A stretch of 58,060 bases of DNA, taken from the NCBI GenBank assembly GCA_029945625.1, contig JAQSCW010000004.1, forward strand, positions 1 to 58,060, in the 5' to 3' direction. The position numbers and the translations under genes are program-made. Shown here in pieces: positions 26,988 to 35,099 of the stretch (its first letter is position 1; the number at the start of each line of letters is the position of its first letter). This DNA is from a bacterium (GTDB lineage: Bacteria > Bacteroidota > Bacteroidia > B-17B0 > Aurantibacillaceae). The notes under the pieces were generated by a model. The model had not been told where the DNA came from, searched no databases, and was given only the letters and a program-made list of their open reading frames with translations.

Positions 26988-27682
26988 GGAGTGCTCAACG
27001 AAACCGGGAGAATCTTACCGTTATAATACTGCTGACCCGTAAGTGCAAAATGACAAATAAATTGGGCCATGGTATGAGCACTTAAAGGGGCTTTGTACCC
27101 TGGAAATGCCTTGCTCAACATTTCGGTTTGCACCGCTCCCAGAGCCAAACAATTTACATGAATATTTTTTGGTTTTAATTCTTCGGCCAAACATTCGGTT
27201 AAAACGGCCAATGCGCCTTTGCTGCTCGTGTATGCGCTCAGTCCCGAAAACTTAGAACTGCCCTGAAATCCGCCCATACTGCCAATATTCACAATATGAG
27301 AGGCGCGCTGTTTGTTCATAAATGGCAACAAGGATTGAATCAACAAAAAGGGAGCAAATACATTGGCGCGGTATACATTTTGAAGTTCTTTCTCAGTGAT
27401 GTGTTCAAATGGTTTTTTTACCAGTTCGCCGGCATTGTTAATTACTACGTCAACCGGGAGACCAAGGGAACGCAGCACCTTGATGATTTTTTGTTGTTGC
27501 GCCTTACTGCTTACATTAGCTTTGAGTGGCAATATCGTGGTCGTATTATTGTCCTTAACAAATTTTAAGAGTGGGGATATGTTTCGTGAAACGGCGATGA
27601 TGAGATGGGCAGAATTCTTCGAAAATTCTTTAACCATTTCGTAGCCTATTCCTTTTGAAGCACCGGTAATTAATATGAGCAT
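26984..27682 (-). CDS. Short-chain dehydrogenase/reductase
   Basis: A 232-residue classical SDR oxidoreductase. The cofactor loop is TGASKGIG (residues 6-13), NNAG is at about 86-89, and the catalytic Ser and Tyr-Lys appear as IGSMGG and YTSSK (YX3K, about 150-154). Lack of an acidic residue directly after the loop leaves NAD versus NADP open. Substrate unknown. It overlaps the start of the TonB receptor gene, an unusual partner for an SDR. The divergent neighbour at 27733 shares the short upstream region. Confidence 0.9.
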   Translation of the reverse strand: MLILITGASKGIGYEMVKEFSKNSAHLIIAVSRNISPLLKFVKDNNTTTILPLKANVSSKAQQQKIIKVLRSLGLPVDVVINNAGELVKKPFEHITEKELQNVYRANVFAPFLLIQSLLPFMNKQRASHIVNIGSMGGFQGSSKFSGLSAYTSSKGALAVLTECLAEELKPKNIHVNCLALGAVQTEMLSKAFPGYKAPLSAHTMAQFICHFALTGQQYYNGKILPVSLSTP

Positions 27683-27689
27683 TTTTTTG

Positions 27690-27697
27690 TATTTTTG
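27690..27697 (+). promoter_or_regulatory. -7 promoter element for the small envelope protein
   Basis: TATTTTTG matches TAnnTTTG and lies 35 bases before the ATG at 27733. No -33 element is evident. Confidence 0.35.
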
Positions 27698-27732
27698 TTA
27701 GGCGAAGATACTTGTTATTTCGGCAACTGTTC

Positions 27733-28314
27733 ATGAGAATTAAATCGGTCATGGTAGCTTTTTTTCTGATTAGCTCTTTATTTCTAAGGGGCCAGGTGGA
27801 TAGTGTTTTTACAGGTCAATCGCCAAGTACAAAACCTGTGAGCCACAAACCTCCAAAATCAGAGGAGTGGAAGAAGTCTTTGACCTGGGGTGGTAATTTT
27901 CAGGCATGGCTCGGAAATCCCACCTTCGTTATCTTATCTCCTACAATTGGTTTTATGGCCTATAAGAATGTGAATGTGGGTCTTGGAATCATTTATAATT
28001 ATACGAGCTATTCAACATCCTACGGATCTTACGCCCAATCTATTTTTGGGGCTCACTCGTATGTGCGGTATATCATTGCCGACAGCTATTTTCTACAAGC
28101 TCAATTTGATAAATTAAATCAGCCAAATTTGATGTCCTTCGATCCCAATGATAAGATTTGGGTCAATTACTTAATGGTAGGCGGGGGCTTTAGACAGAGA
28201 CTCGGAGAGAAAACCGCACTTACTACTTCCATCATGTACAATTTATCACCTAGCCCCTTATCCATCTATCCAAGCAGAGTGCTTGTTCAATTTGGTATAG
28301 TAGGAGGATTTTAA
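27733..28314 (+). CDS. Small outer-membrane/periplasmic protein of unknown function
   Basis: A 193-residue protein counted from ATG 27733 (MRIKSVMVAFFLISSLFLRGQ, a good signal peptide); the frame is open to a TTG at 27712, but that adds seven residues before the signal. After a Pro/Ser/Lys-rich linker, the body alternates hydrophobic and polar residues (SPTIGFMAYKNVNVGLGIIYNYTSYS, LQAQFDKLNQPNL, VLVQFGIVGGF), like a small eight-strand outer-membrane barrel ending in Phe. No family is recognised beyond that architecture. It converges on the S41 protease gene with three bases between. Confidence 0.7.
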   Translation: MRIKSVMVAFFLISSLFLRGQVDSVFTGQSPSTKPVSHKPPKSEEWKKSLTWGGNFQAWLGNPTFVILSPTIGFMAYKNVNVGLGIIYNYTSYSTSYGSYAQSIFGAHSYVRYIIADSYFLQAQFDKLNQPNLMSFDPNDKIWVNYLMVGGGFRQRLGEKTALTTSIMYNLSPSPLSIYPSRVLVQFGIVGGF

Positions 28315-28317
28315 TTC

Positions 28318-29997
28318 TTAAAATTTCTTCTTCAGATTAAATGGCTTAGTCGGTTTCTCAATGGTACTAAGCAGTGTTTTCATTTTTTCCTGATTCGACA
28401 ACAAACTTAAGGCCTGTGAGAGATCATCGTCAAGTTTGATGGAATGCTCAATGCGGCCTTTTTGAAAGTAGTACCGCCCTACAATCTCTTCCTCGAGGTA
28501 CTTCTTAATAACTGCTTTATGATTAACGAGGTCATCTTTCTTATGAGCATTTATTTTACTTTTCAAGGCCTCGTATTCGGCAGTAATTTCAGCATACGAC
28601 TTCTCCTCCTGCGCATCTGTTTTGAGTTCCTCGAGATCTGTTTCACTTTTTGTTTTATAGGAATAATCTTTATCTTTTAAATAAGAAACAAATTGCGCGT
28701 AATCGCTTTCTGATAACTGAAAGTCTTTCAGTGGTCCAATTTCTTTATGAGTGAGCGAATACTCCGTAGCATAATCAAAAATTAGAAATTTAGAAGCAAG
28801 TGAGATCAACACGTTTTCAAACTTCTCTTCCTTTGTCTTAATGTCGGGCATAATGCCTGCTCCATCGTACACAATGCGCCCACCTTTGGTTTTAAAAGCC
28901 GTGATCAAACTATCGGGCACTTTCTCAACACGCCCTTCTTCGTCTTTGTTCGTATAGTCTAAAGCCTGCACGCAGCGGCCACTTGGAATGTAATATTTGG
29001 CCACGGTAAATTTTATTTTGGCATTGTAAACAAGGTCTTTGGTTTGTTGCACCAAACCTTTTCCATAGGTGCGTTTACCAATAATCATCGCCCTATCCAG
29101 ATCCTGCAATGCACCACTCACAATTTCAGATGCCGAAGCCGAATTTTCATCTACTAAAACTACCAGGGGAATTTTAAGATCAATGGGATTATTCACCGAA
29201 AGATAAGTTTTGTCCCATTCCGAAACTTTTCCTTTGGTAAAAACTACTTCCTGACCCTTCTCCACAAAAAAGTTCACGATGTTAACGGCTTCAAGCAACA
29301 ATCCTCCAAGATTACCTCGAAGATCAAGCACCAAACTTTTACATCCTTTTGCCTTTAGGGCAGTAATGGCTTCCTTTACTTCTGCGCTGCAATTGTCGGT
29401 AAACGAAACCAATTTAATGTAGCCGGTTTCATTGTCCGATAAAACCGAATAATAAGGCACCGCCTTGGTCTTAATTTCTTCGCGGTTAAGGCTAATATCG
29501 GTGGGCAGCGATTGTCCGGCTTTTATTACTTTTAGCTTAAGCGGGGTGCCGGCCTGACCTTTTAAAAGATTACTAATATCATCACTCTTTTTTCCTTCCA
29601 CATTAATTCCGTTCACTCCAATTATCTGATCACCGGCACGGAGCCCGGCTTTAAAGGCGGCAAAGCCTTCGTAAGGATCGGCAATAATAATCTTACCGCG
29701 GATGTCATTTACAAGAGCCCCAATTCCCCCGTATTCGCCCGTGGTCATAAAACGGTAGTCTTCAATATCATTTTCGGTATAATACACCGTGTACGGGTCC
29801 AGCGACCCCAGCATGGCATCAATGCCCGTTTTCATCAACTGCCCCGGTTTGGTTCCGTCAACGTATCCCACATTGAGCTCTTTGTAAACTGCATAAAATA
29901 TGTCGAGGTTCTTGCTGATCTCAAAATAATCGGGGGTATAAGAGGCTCCAAGGAGGAGGGCAAAAATGAGGGAAATGGAAACAATCAGTTTCTTCAT
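28318..29997 (-). CDS. C-terminal processing peptidase (S41 family)
   Basis: A 559-residue periplasmic serine protease counted from ATG 29997 (MKKLIVSISLIFALLLGA, a clean signal peptide); an upstream in-frame ATG at 30024 would place MKYLTFSGK before it. The PDZ domain spans about 85-165 (GGIGALV...AGLRAGDQIIGVNG). The catalytic Ser lies in SASASE (about 286-291) and the general-base Lys in TYGKGLVQ (about 313), the Ser-Lys dyad of Prc/CtpA proteases. The roughly 170-residue C-terminal extension is helical and charged. Such proteases trim or degrade envelope proteins. It is divergent from queA. Confidence 0.92.
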   Translation of the reverse strand: MKKLIVSISLIFALLLGASYTPDYFEISKNLDIFYAVYKELNVGYVDGTKPGQLMKTGIDAMLGSLDPYTVYYTENDIEDYRFMTTGEYGGIGALVNDIRGKIIIADPYEGFAAFKAGLRAGDQIIGVNGINVEGKKSDDISNLLKGQAGTPLKLKVIKAGQSLPTDISLNREEIKTKAVPYYSVLSDNETGYIKLVSFTDNCSAEVKEAITALKAKGCKSLVLDLRGNLGGLLLEAVNIVNFFVEKGQEVVFTKGKVSEWDKTYLSVNNPIDLKIPLVVLVDENSASASEIVSGALQDLDRAMIIGKRTYGKGLVQQTKDLVYNAKIKFTVAKYYIPSGRCVQALDYTNKDEEGRVEKVPDSLITAFKTKGGRIVYDGAGIMPDIKTKEEKFENVLISLASKFLIFDYATEYSLTHKEIGPLKDFQLSESDYAQFVSYLKDKDYSYKTKSETDLEELKTDAQEEKSYAEITAEYEALKSKINAHKKDDLVNHKAVIKKYLEEEIVGRYYFQKGRIEHSIKLDDDLSQALSLLSNQEKMKTLLSTIEKPTKPFNLKKKF

Positions 29998-30137
29998 TTT
30001 ACCCGAAAATGTTAAATATTTCATGAAATTTTGTGTCTAAATCGTTAAAATTAAGGAAAATTGAAGGGGAATTCTTAAAAGGTCCATTATTTAGTCAATT
30101 TTGTATTTTTTTACTTCCAAAAGTGCGAATTTTTTAC

Positions 30138-30145
30138 TAATTTTG
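30138..30145 (+). promoter_or_regulatory. -7 promoter element of queA
   Basis: TAATTTTG is an exact TAnnTTTG match. Transcription would begin near 30149, giving queA a leader of about 130 bases, much longer than other genes of this window with a visible -7 element. Confidence 0.45.
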
Positions 30146-30186
30146 CCCCCCGAATTAATCCCGTAAGATTATGACATTTATTTTTT

Positions 30187-30264
30187 AGTCAGTATGCTTT
30201 GAGTCGGATACTGATTTTCCATCAGGACTCAATTTGATTAAAAAATCGACAATTTTCCGGAAAA
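30187..30264 (+). promoter_or_regulatory. Candidate structured leader of queA with alternative hairpins
   Basis: Two pairings exclude each other. Hairpin A joins AGTCAGTAT (30187-30195) to ATACTGATT (30208-30216), nine pairs including one G-T. Hairpin B joins TTGAGTC (30199-30205) to GACTCAA (30226-30232) and, stacked inside, CTGAT (30211-30215) to ATCAG (30221-30225), with a five-base bulge. Both use 30208-30215. A 12-base palindrome TTTTCCGGAAAA follows at 30253-30264, 15 bases before the ATG. It does not match a preQ1 riboswitch that I can recognise. Regulatory function is inference. Confidence 0.4.
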
Positions 30265-30279
30265 AAACTGATTGTACCT

Positions 30280-31329
30280 ATGAAGTTATCCATGTTTAAA
30301 TTTAATCTGCCAAAAGAATTATTGGCAGAACATCCTGCAAAGAACCGTGAAGACTCGCGAATGATGGTTGTTGAACGTGCAACAGGAAAAATTAGTCATA
30401 AGAAATTTAAAGACATCATCAACTATTTTGATGACGGGGATGTTCTGATTTTGAATGATACCAAGGTGTTTCCTGCCCGTATGTATGGGAATAAGGAAAA
30501 AACAGGTGCCAAAATTGAAGTGTTTTTGTTGCGCGAATTAAATGCCGAAAGTCGTTTATGGGATGTATTGGTTGATCCTGCAAGAAAGATTCGTATTGGA
30601 AATAAATTATACTTTGGCGAAGACGACAGCCTTGTGGCAGAGGTGATTGATAATACAACTTCACGTGGACGGACGCTGCGTTTTTTATATGATGGCAGTT
30701 ATGAAGAATTCAGAAAGATCCTTTACGATCTCGGAGAAACGCCCTTGCCTAAATACATTAAACGGGCTGCAGAGCCTGAGGACACCGAACGGTATCAAAC
30801 TGTTTTTGCCAAGAATGAAGGCGCTGTTGCAGCTCCTACCGCAGGATTGCACTTTAGCCGTGAACTCCTAAAACGATTAGAAATTAAAGGGGTGCAATTT
30901 GCTCCTCTTACACTTCACATTGGCTTAGGTACTTTCCGCACCGTAGAAGTGGAAGATCTTACAAAACACAAAACCGAAAGCGAAGAGGTCTTGATTTCTA
31001 GCGACAGTTGCAAGATTGTGAATGCCGCTAAGGATAAAAAGAAAAAAGTATGTGCCGTGGGAACTACCGTAATGAGGGCCATTGAAACTTCTGTGTCAAC
31101 AACCGGTCATCTTAATCCTTATGTGGGCTGGACCAATAAATTCATTTTTCCTCCCTACGATTTTAGTATTGCCAATTGTATGGTCACTAATTTTCACATG
31201 CCCGAAAGCACCTTACTCATGATGGTAAGCGCATTTGGAGGTTACGACCTGGTTACCAAAGCCTATAAAGAAGCGATAAAAGAAAAATACCGTTTCTATT
31301 CGTATGGCGATGTGATGTTGATCATCTAA
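30280..31329 (+). CDS. queA: S-adenosylmethionine:tRNA ribosyltransferase-isomerase
   Basis: QueA moves the ribosyl part of S-adenosylmethionine onto preQ1 in the anticodon of tRNAs for Asn, Asp, His and Tyr, making epoxyqueuosine, the precursor of queuosine. The 349-residue protein has typical length and segments: [22 protein letters not shown] near the start region (residues 7-29), [33 protein letters not shown] and [17 protein letters not shown]. The gene stands alone behind a long leader. In many Bacteroidota queA sits beside ftsX/uppP/truB; here ftsX and uppP are 18 kb away. Confidence 0.96.
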   Translation: MKLSMFKFNLPKELLAEHPAKNREDSRMMVVERATGKISHKKFKDIINYFDDGDVLILNDTKVFPARMYGNKEKTGAKIEVFLLRELNAESRLWDVLVDPARKIRIGNKLYFGEDDSLVAEVIDNTTSRGRTLRFLYDGSYEEFRKILYDLGETPLPKYIKRAAEPEDTERYQTVFAKNEGAVAAPTAGLHFSRELLKRLEIKGVQFAPLTLHIGLGTFRTVEVEDLTKHKTESEEVLISSDSCKIVNAAKDKKKKVCAVGTTVMRAIETSVSTTGHLNPYVGWTNKFIFPPYDFSIANCMVTNFHMPESTLLMMVSAFGGYDLVTKAYKEAIKEKYRFYSYGDVMLII

Positions 31330-31341
31330 ATTGAAACAAAA

Positions 31342-31394
31342 AATTTGAGGTTCTCAAATTATAGACACTAACGAGTGTTTTACGTGTCTATTTT
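31342..31394. terminator. Two hairpins between the convergent queA and acetyltransferase genes
   Basis: A perfect 8-bp hairpin with a three-base loop (AATTTGAG 31342-31349, CTCAAATT 31353-31360) is followed by a second (TAGACAC 31362-31368, GTGTCTA 31384-31390) and TTTT at 31391-31394. The second resembles an intrinsic terminator for queA; together they can serve both strands. Confidence 0.5.
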
Positions 31395-31914
31395 AGTTTT
31401 CCCCTTCCGGCGAAGAAAATAAATACAGATCTTTCTTTTCCTTTGGGAATCTTATTTTCTTTTCGATCTCCATGCCCAACTTCTTCAGCAAATTGATTGA
31501 TCTCAGGTTGTCTAAGTCGGTAACCGCCACAATTTTCTTCATACCAAGTTGTGATTTAGCATAGGCTAAGGTTGCCCGAGCCGCTTCGGATGCATAACCA
31601 TTTCCAACGTAGTCGGGCAAAAAGGCGAATCCCAAATCTACATGCTCCAACGTTTCTCTTTTGACCAAACCGCAGATCCCAATTGGCACCGATGTTTCCT
31701 TGAGTTCTACCAAATACAAACCAAACCCCTGTTTCCGATAACTGTCTATTGGTCCTGTTAACAAATACAGTTGCGCTTCCTCAATGGTGGCAACCCCCCG
31801 GTTTCCAATATATTTAAGCCAGCCCTCTGTATTTACCAAACGCAGAATGAATGAACCATCGTCGCTGTTAAGTTTTCGGAGTCGGAGTCGTTCCGTTTCC
31901 AGGATGACACTCAT
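31393..31914 (-). CDS. GNAT-family N-acetyltransferase (RimJ/RimL type)
   Basis: A 173-residue acetyl-CoA-dependent transferase of the same subgroup as the one at 17439-17942. It begins LETERLRLRKL, has the acetyl-CoA segment LGFAFLPDYVGNGYASEA and the final helix DNLRSINLLKKLGME. Substrate unknown. The two proteins share only the general family pattern and are not a recent duplicate. A -7 element 30 bases upstream supports the ATG at 31914. Confidence 0.88.
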   Translation of the reverse strand: MSVILETERLRLRKLNSDDGSFILRLVNTEGWLKYIGNRGVATIEEAQLYLLTGPIDSYRKQGFGLYLVELKETSVPIGICGLVKRETLEHVDLGFAFLPDYVGNGYASEAARATLAYAKSQLGMKKIVAVTDLDNLRSINLLKKLGMEIEKKIRFPKEKKDLYLFSSPEGEN

Positions 31915-31944
31915 AATAATTAAATGGAATAAATGATTTTAAGG

Positions 31945-31952
31945 CAAAGATA
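31945..31952 (-). promoter_or_regulatory. -7 promoter element of the second acetyltransferase gene
   Basis: Minus-strand TATCTTTG (31952 to 31945) matches TAnnTTTG, 30 bases before the ATG at 31914. Confidence 0.4.
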
Positions 31953-32023
31953 TGGCATTATGCGCACCGAAGCGCGTTTTGAGATTATTTGAGTCGGCTT
32001 ATACATCTACGCGCGGGATATCC

Positions 32024-32031
32024 TAAATTTG
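32024..32031 (+). promoter_or_regulatory. -7 promoter element of the SWIM-protein gene
   Basis: TAAATTTG matches TAnnTTTG and lies nine bases before ATG 32041. It overlaps the alternative upstream TTG at 32029, so it argues for the ATG as the true start. Confidence 0.45.
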
Positions 32032-32040
32032 TTGGTGAAT

Positions 32041-33633
32041 ATGTTATTTACTTTCAAAGACTTCGAACAACATTTTAAAGAATCTGTTTTAAAACGGGGC
32101 ATGAAGTTATTTGAGAACAACAAAGTTGAACCTTTCAAACACCATAGCGGCGGCACTTATCATTATTTGGTTAACGGTGTAGGTTTGTTAGTAAGAAGAA
32201 ATGGCGACAAAATCTTATCCTGCAGCTGCTCCTGCAGATCGAAAAGTTATTGCGAACATCTGAGTGCCTTATTGTTTTATTTTCACAGCGATCTATTCAA
32301 GGAGTCTCCCCGTTTCAAATTAAGGGCGGCAAAAAAAAGAAAAGGAGTTTCCACGAAAAAAAATCAGCTTGTTTTTGATGAAGGAAGAAAAAGTTGGAGG
32401 AACTATCTCACAGAGATTAAAGAACTATTCAAATCTTATACGGTGAAGGAAAAACTGGAGCAGGCAGATATGGATCAGCTATCAGTTCGACTTGTTACGG
32501 ACTTAAATTCCACGAAACGCCACATTGACCGCTTTTATCTGAGTCTGGCCATTTTCTCAGAATTTTCAACGCTGCTCAATCAACGTTTAACCGGAAATGA
32601 AAGCGGATTGATGCGTGTCAACGATCGGTGCAGGGCATTGCTGGATTCCGGATTCCGCGATCACCCTGATGAAGCTAAAAAAGAAGCTTGGTTGGAGGCC
32701 ATCTTAAACGCCTTGAAAAACAATCGCAAATTGATCTCCGGGGCCTATTCTTTTCTGGTGCCAAGATATTTAAGTATAAGTTCAGATAGAGACAATGTGC
32801 GTAAAGTATTTCAAGCCTTAGCGCATCGAAAACAAAAACTGGGTAACAGAGACAAAATTGATAAATTGAAAGTGGCACTCCTGCAGGCTGAAATAAAACT
32901 GGCAGCGCTCTTCAATACCACGGTTGCCCTTTCGATAGACAAACGAGGAGCCGAATTCACAATTGCTAAAGCCGATCTTCTGTTATGCGCTCAAAAATTC
33001 GGGAAGGCATTTAACTTGCTTGAAAAAGATCACGATCGAATTGAGAAGGAATACGAAAGTCAATACCCGGAGTACTTGGAGTATGTGATGTTGCAGGCCC
33101 GATTATTGAAACGCTCCGACCTCGAACTAAACTACCTTCTCAGAATCATGGTTCATGGCTCATTTATTAATGCGCTTCAATTAAAGAGAATTGACGAACT
33201 GGTGCCGGAAAACAAACGTTCAAAATTGTATGATATACTAGTTCAAGAGATCAGGGGCCATCGTAGAACCTATTCATTTGAAAAGTTGAGCATGGTCTTG
33301 CTGCAAACCAACAGAGTGGATGAACTTATACAAGAACTAAAGAAGTTTAGGAACAAATTTAATTTACTGCATTCACTCGTGCTCCGGAGAATCCCTCAGA
33401 GCAGCATGGAAATCCTCTCTCTTTATGCGCTGCACGTGGGAGACGCGCTTATGGAAGGGCGCTACTTTAAACCGCAACAAGGTGTAATTGATAAAGTGAA
33501 ACTGTTCGTGGATCAACTTTCTAAAAAAGAAGCTGATTTCTTAATAAACAAAATCCTTGATCTTTCCGGACATCAGGCCCAGATCTCAAAATACATTCAG
33601 TCAGTCATGCCGGGTGACCTGGTAAGCGACTAA
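32041..33633 (+). CDS. SWIM zinc-finger protein
   Basis: A 530-residue protein counted from ATG 32041 (MLFTFKDFEQHF). The SWIM finger CxC...CxH is visible in LSCSCSCRSKSYCEHLSALL at about residues 60-79; SWIM domains bind zinc and often nucleic acid or protein. A Lys/Arg-rich linker follows (about 95-120), and then some 400 residues of mostly helical, TPR-like sequence without a recognised catalytic motif. In other bacteria SWIM proteins can accompany SNF2 helicases, but no helicase is nearby. Function unknown. Confidence 0.75.
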   Translation: MLFTFKDFEQHFKESVLKRGMKLFENNKVEPFKHHSGGTYHYLVNGVGLLVRRNGDKILSCSCSCRSKSYCEHLSALLFYFHSDLFKESPRFKLRAAKKRKGVSTKKNQLVFDEGRKSWRNYLTEIKELFKSYTVKEKLEQADMDQLSVRLVTDLNSTKRHIDRFYLSLAIFSEFSTLLNQRLTGNESGLMRVNDRCRALLDSGFRDHPDEAKKEAWLEAILNALKNNRKLISGAYSFLVPRYLSISSDRDNVRKVFQALAHRKQKLGNRDKIDKLKVALLQAEIKLAALFNTTVALSIDKRGAEFTIAKADLLLCAQKFGKAFNLLEKDHDRIEKEYESQYPEYLEYVMLQARLLKRSDLELNYLLRIMVHGSFINALQLKRIDELVPENKRSKLYDILVQEIRGHRRTYSFEKLSMVLLQTNRVDELIQELKKFRNKFNLLHSLVLRRIPQSSMEILSLYALHVGDALMEGRYFKPQQGVIDKVKLFVDQLSKKEADFLINKILDLSGHQAQISKYIQSVMPGDLVSD

Positions 33634-33656
33634 GGTTTTTTATTTACAATGTCTAC

Positions 33657-33980
33657 CTAGTCTTCCAAAAGAAAAATGGCCTCCCCGAGTTCGTTAATGG
33701 CTTTATGGTCTTTCTTGAGTGTTGCTTTATCCAGTCCCCTTTTGTACGCATCCAGGGCCTCATTTTTTCGGAGCGTCGATTCAAGGAGTTTACCCAGCTG
33801 ATAGTAAGCGGCAATGTAATCTTCGTTCTTATGGATCACTTTTTTAAAGAGATGTTCGGCCTCGCCGGCTGAATTTAGATCAGTAGCGTATTCGAGAGCG
33901 AGGGCATAATTTAGAAACTCATCTTCCGACTCCTTTTTGAGCATGTCAATAAGCATGTTTATTCGCGTAACGCGTTCCAT
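33657..33980 (-). CDS. Small TPR protein
   Basis: A 107-residue soluble protein of about three tetratricopeptide repeats (EFLNYALALEYATDLNSAGEAEHLFKKVI and AAYYQLGKLLESTLRKNEALDAYKRGL patterns). Its ATG lies four bases after the pheS stop, so it is translated with pheS. Similar short TPR proteins are common in Bacteroidota; a specific role is not known. Confidence 0.75.
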   Translation of the reverse strand: MERVTRINMLIDMLKKESEDEFLNYALALEYATDLNSAGEAEHLFKKVIHKNEDYIAAYYQLGKLLESTLRKNEALDAYKRGLDKATLKKDHKAINELGEAIFLLED

Positions 33981-33984
33981 AAGT

Positions 33985-35007
33985 TTAGGCAGAGGTAAAC
34001 TGATTCAGAAAACGGACATCATTTTCAAAAAACAAACGAAGATCTTTCACTTGATATTTTAACATAGCGATGCGCTCAATCCCCATTCCAAATGCAAAAC
34101 CCTTATGTTTTTTTTCATCAATCCCGCAATTAATCAATACCTGAGGATCCACCATGCCACAACCCAAAATTTCAACCCATCCTGTATGTTTGCAAACATT
34201 ACAACCCTTTCCTTTGCAGATCGTACAACTAATATCCATTTCAGCGCTCGGTTCAGTAAATGGAAAATAACTGGGTCTTAAACGTATCTGAGTGTCAGCT
34301 CCAAACATTTCTTTAGCGAAGTACAACAAGGTTTGTTTTAGATCGGCGAACGACACTTTTTCATCAATGTATAAGCCTTCCACCTGGTGAAATTGACAAT
34401 GCGCCCTGGCACTGATAGCTTCATTGCGGTACACTCTTCCCGGAGAAATGGTGCGAATGGGTGGCTTTTGCTGCTGCATGAGGTGTACCTGCACACTTGA
34501 TGTTTGGGTACGCAGAACCATTTCGGGATTTAGATTTACGTAAAAAGTATCCTGCATATCCCGTGCGGGATGATTTTGAGGAGTATTAAGGGCCGTAAAA
34601 TTATGCCAGTCGTCTTCAATTTCAGCGCCATCGCTTACTGTGAAACCAATGCGTAAGAAAATTTCGAGAATCTCATTCTTAATAATGGTAAGGGGATGTC
34701 TACTGCCCGTTTTAAGAGTCGGAAAGCCGGGAAGCGTATGATCTGCCGAAGAATCACTTGTGGGTTGCTCCGCATCAAAATGTTCTTTCTGCGCATTGAT
34801 CTTCTCCTGAGCTTTTGTCTTCAGCAAATTGAGTTGCTGTCCGACTTCCTTTTTGAGCTCATTGGGCACCGACTTAAAGTCGTCAAAAAGCGCCGTAACT
34901 TCTCCTTTTTTACTTAACCACTTAATTCGGTATTCCTCCACCTGCTCTTTTGTTTGAGCAGCGAAGTCTTCCACTTCTTTTAACAGGGCATTGATTCTTT
35001 CCAACAT
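33985..35007 (-). CDS. pheS: Phenylalanyl-tRNA synthetase alpha subunit
   Basis: PheS forms the catalytic part of the alpha2-beta2 enzyme that charges tRNA(Phe). The 340-residue protein has an N-terminal coiled coil for tRNA binding (about 1-80), class II motif 2 around FHQVEGLYIDE (206-216), and the C-terminal GMGIERIAML (motif 3). A four-Cys insertion, CX2CX4CX2C at Cys261, Cys264, Cys269 and Cys272, sits before GWVEILGCGMV; it is absent from the E. coli protein and probably binds zinc. pheT is not next to it, as in many Bacteroidota. Confidence 0.95.
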   Translation of the reverse strand: MLERINALLKEVEDFAAQTKEQVEEYRIKWLSKKGEVTALFDDFKSVPNELKKEVGQQLNLLKTKAQEKINAQKEHFDAEQPTSDSSADHTLPGFPTLKTGSRHPLTIIKNEILEIFLRIGFTVSDGAEIEDDWHNFTALNTPQNHPARDMQDTFYVNLNPEMVLRTQTSSVQVHLMQQQKPPIRTISPGRVYRNEAISARAHCQFHQVEGLYIDEKVSFADLKQTLLYFAKEMFGADTQIRLRPSYFPFTEPSAEMDISCTICKGKGCNVCKHTGWVEILGCGMVDPQVLINCGIDEKKHKGFAFGMGIERIAMLKYQVKDLRLFFENDVRFLNQFTSA

Positions 35008-35023
35008 GGTATAAAATAAGGTA

Positions 35024-35031
35024 CAAAAATA
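35024..35031 (-). promoter_or_regulatory. -7 promoter element of pheS
   Basis: Minus-strand TATTTTTG (35031 to 35024) matches TAnnTTTG, with 16 bases between it and the pheS ATG at 35007. Confidence 0.45.
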
Positions 35032-35099
35032 GCAAAATAAAGGGCTAAAAACAGAAAAGTCAGACCCTAAAAAAGAGTGGTTTCAACTATAATTCTAGC

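Noticed and set aside
17439-31914. The two acetyltransferase genes as a recent duplication
   Set aside because: They share only family-level motifs; sequences and neighbours differ.
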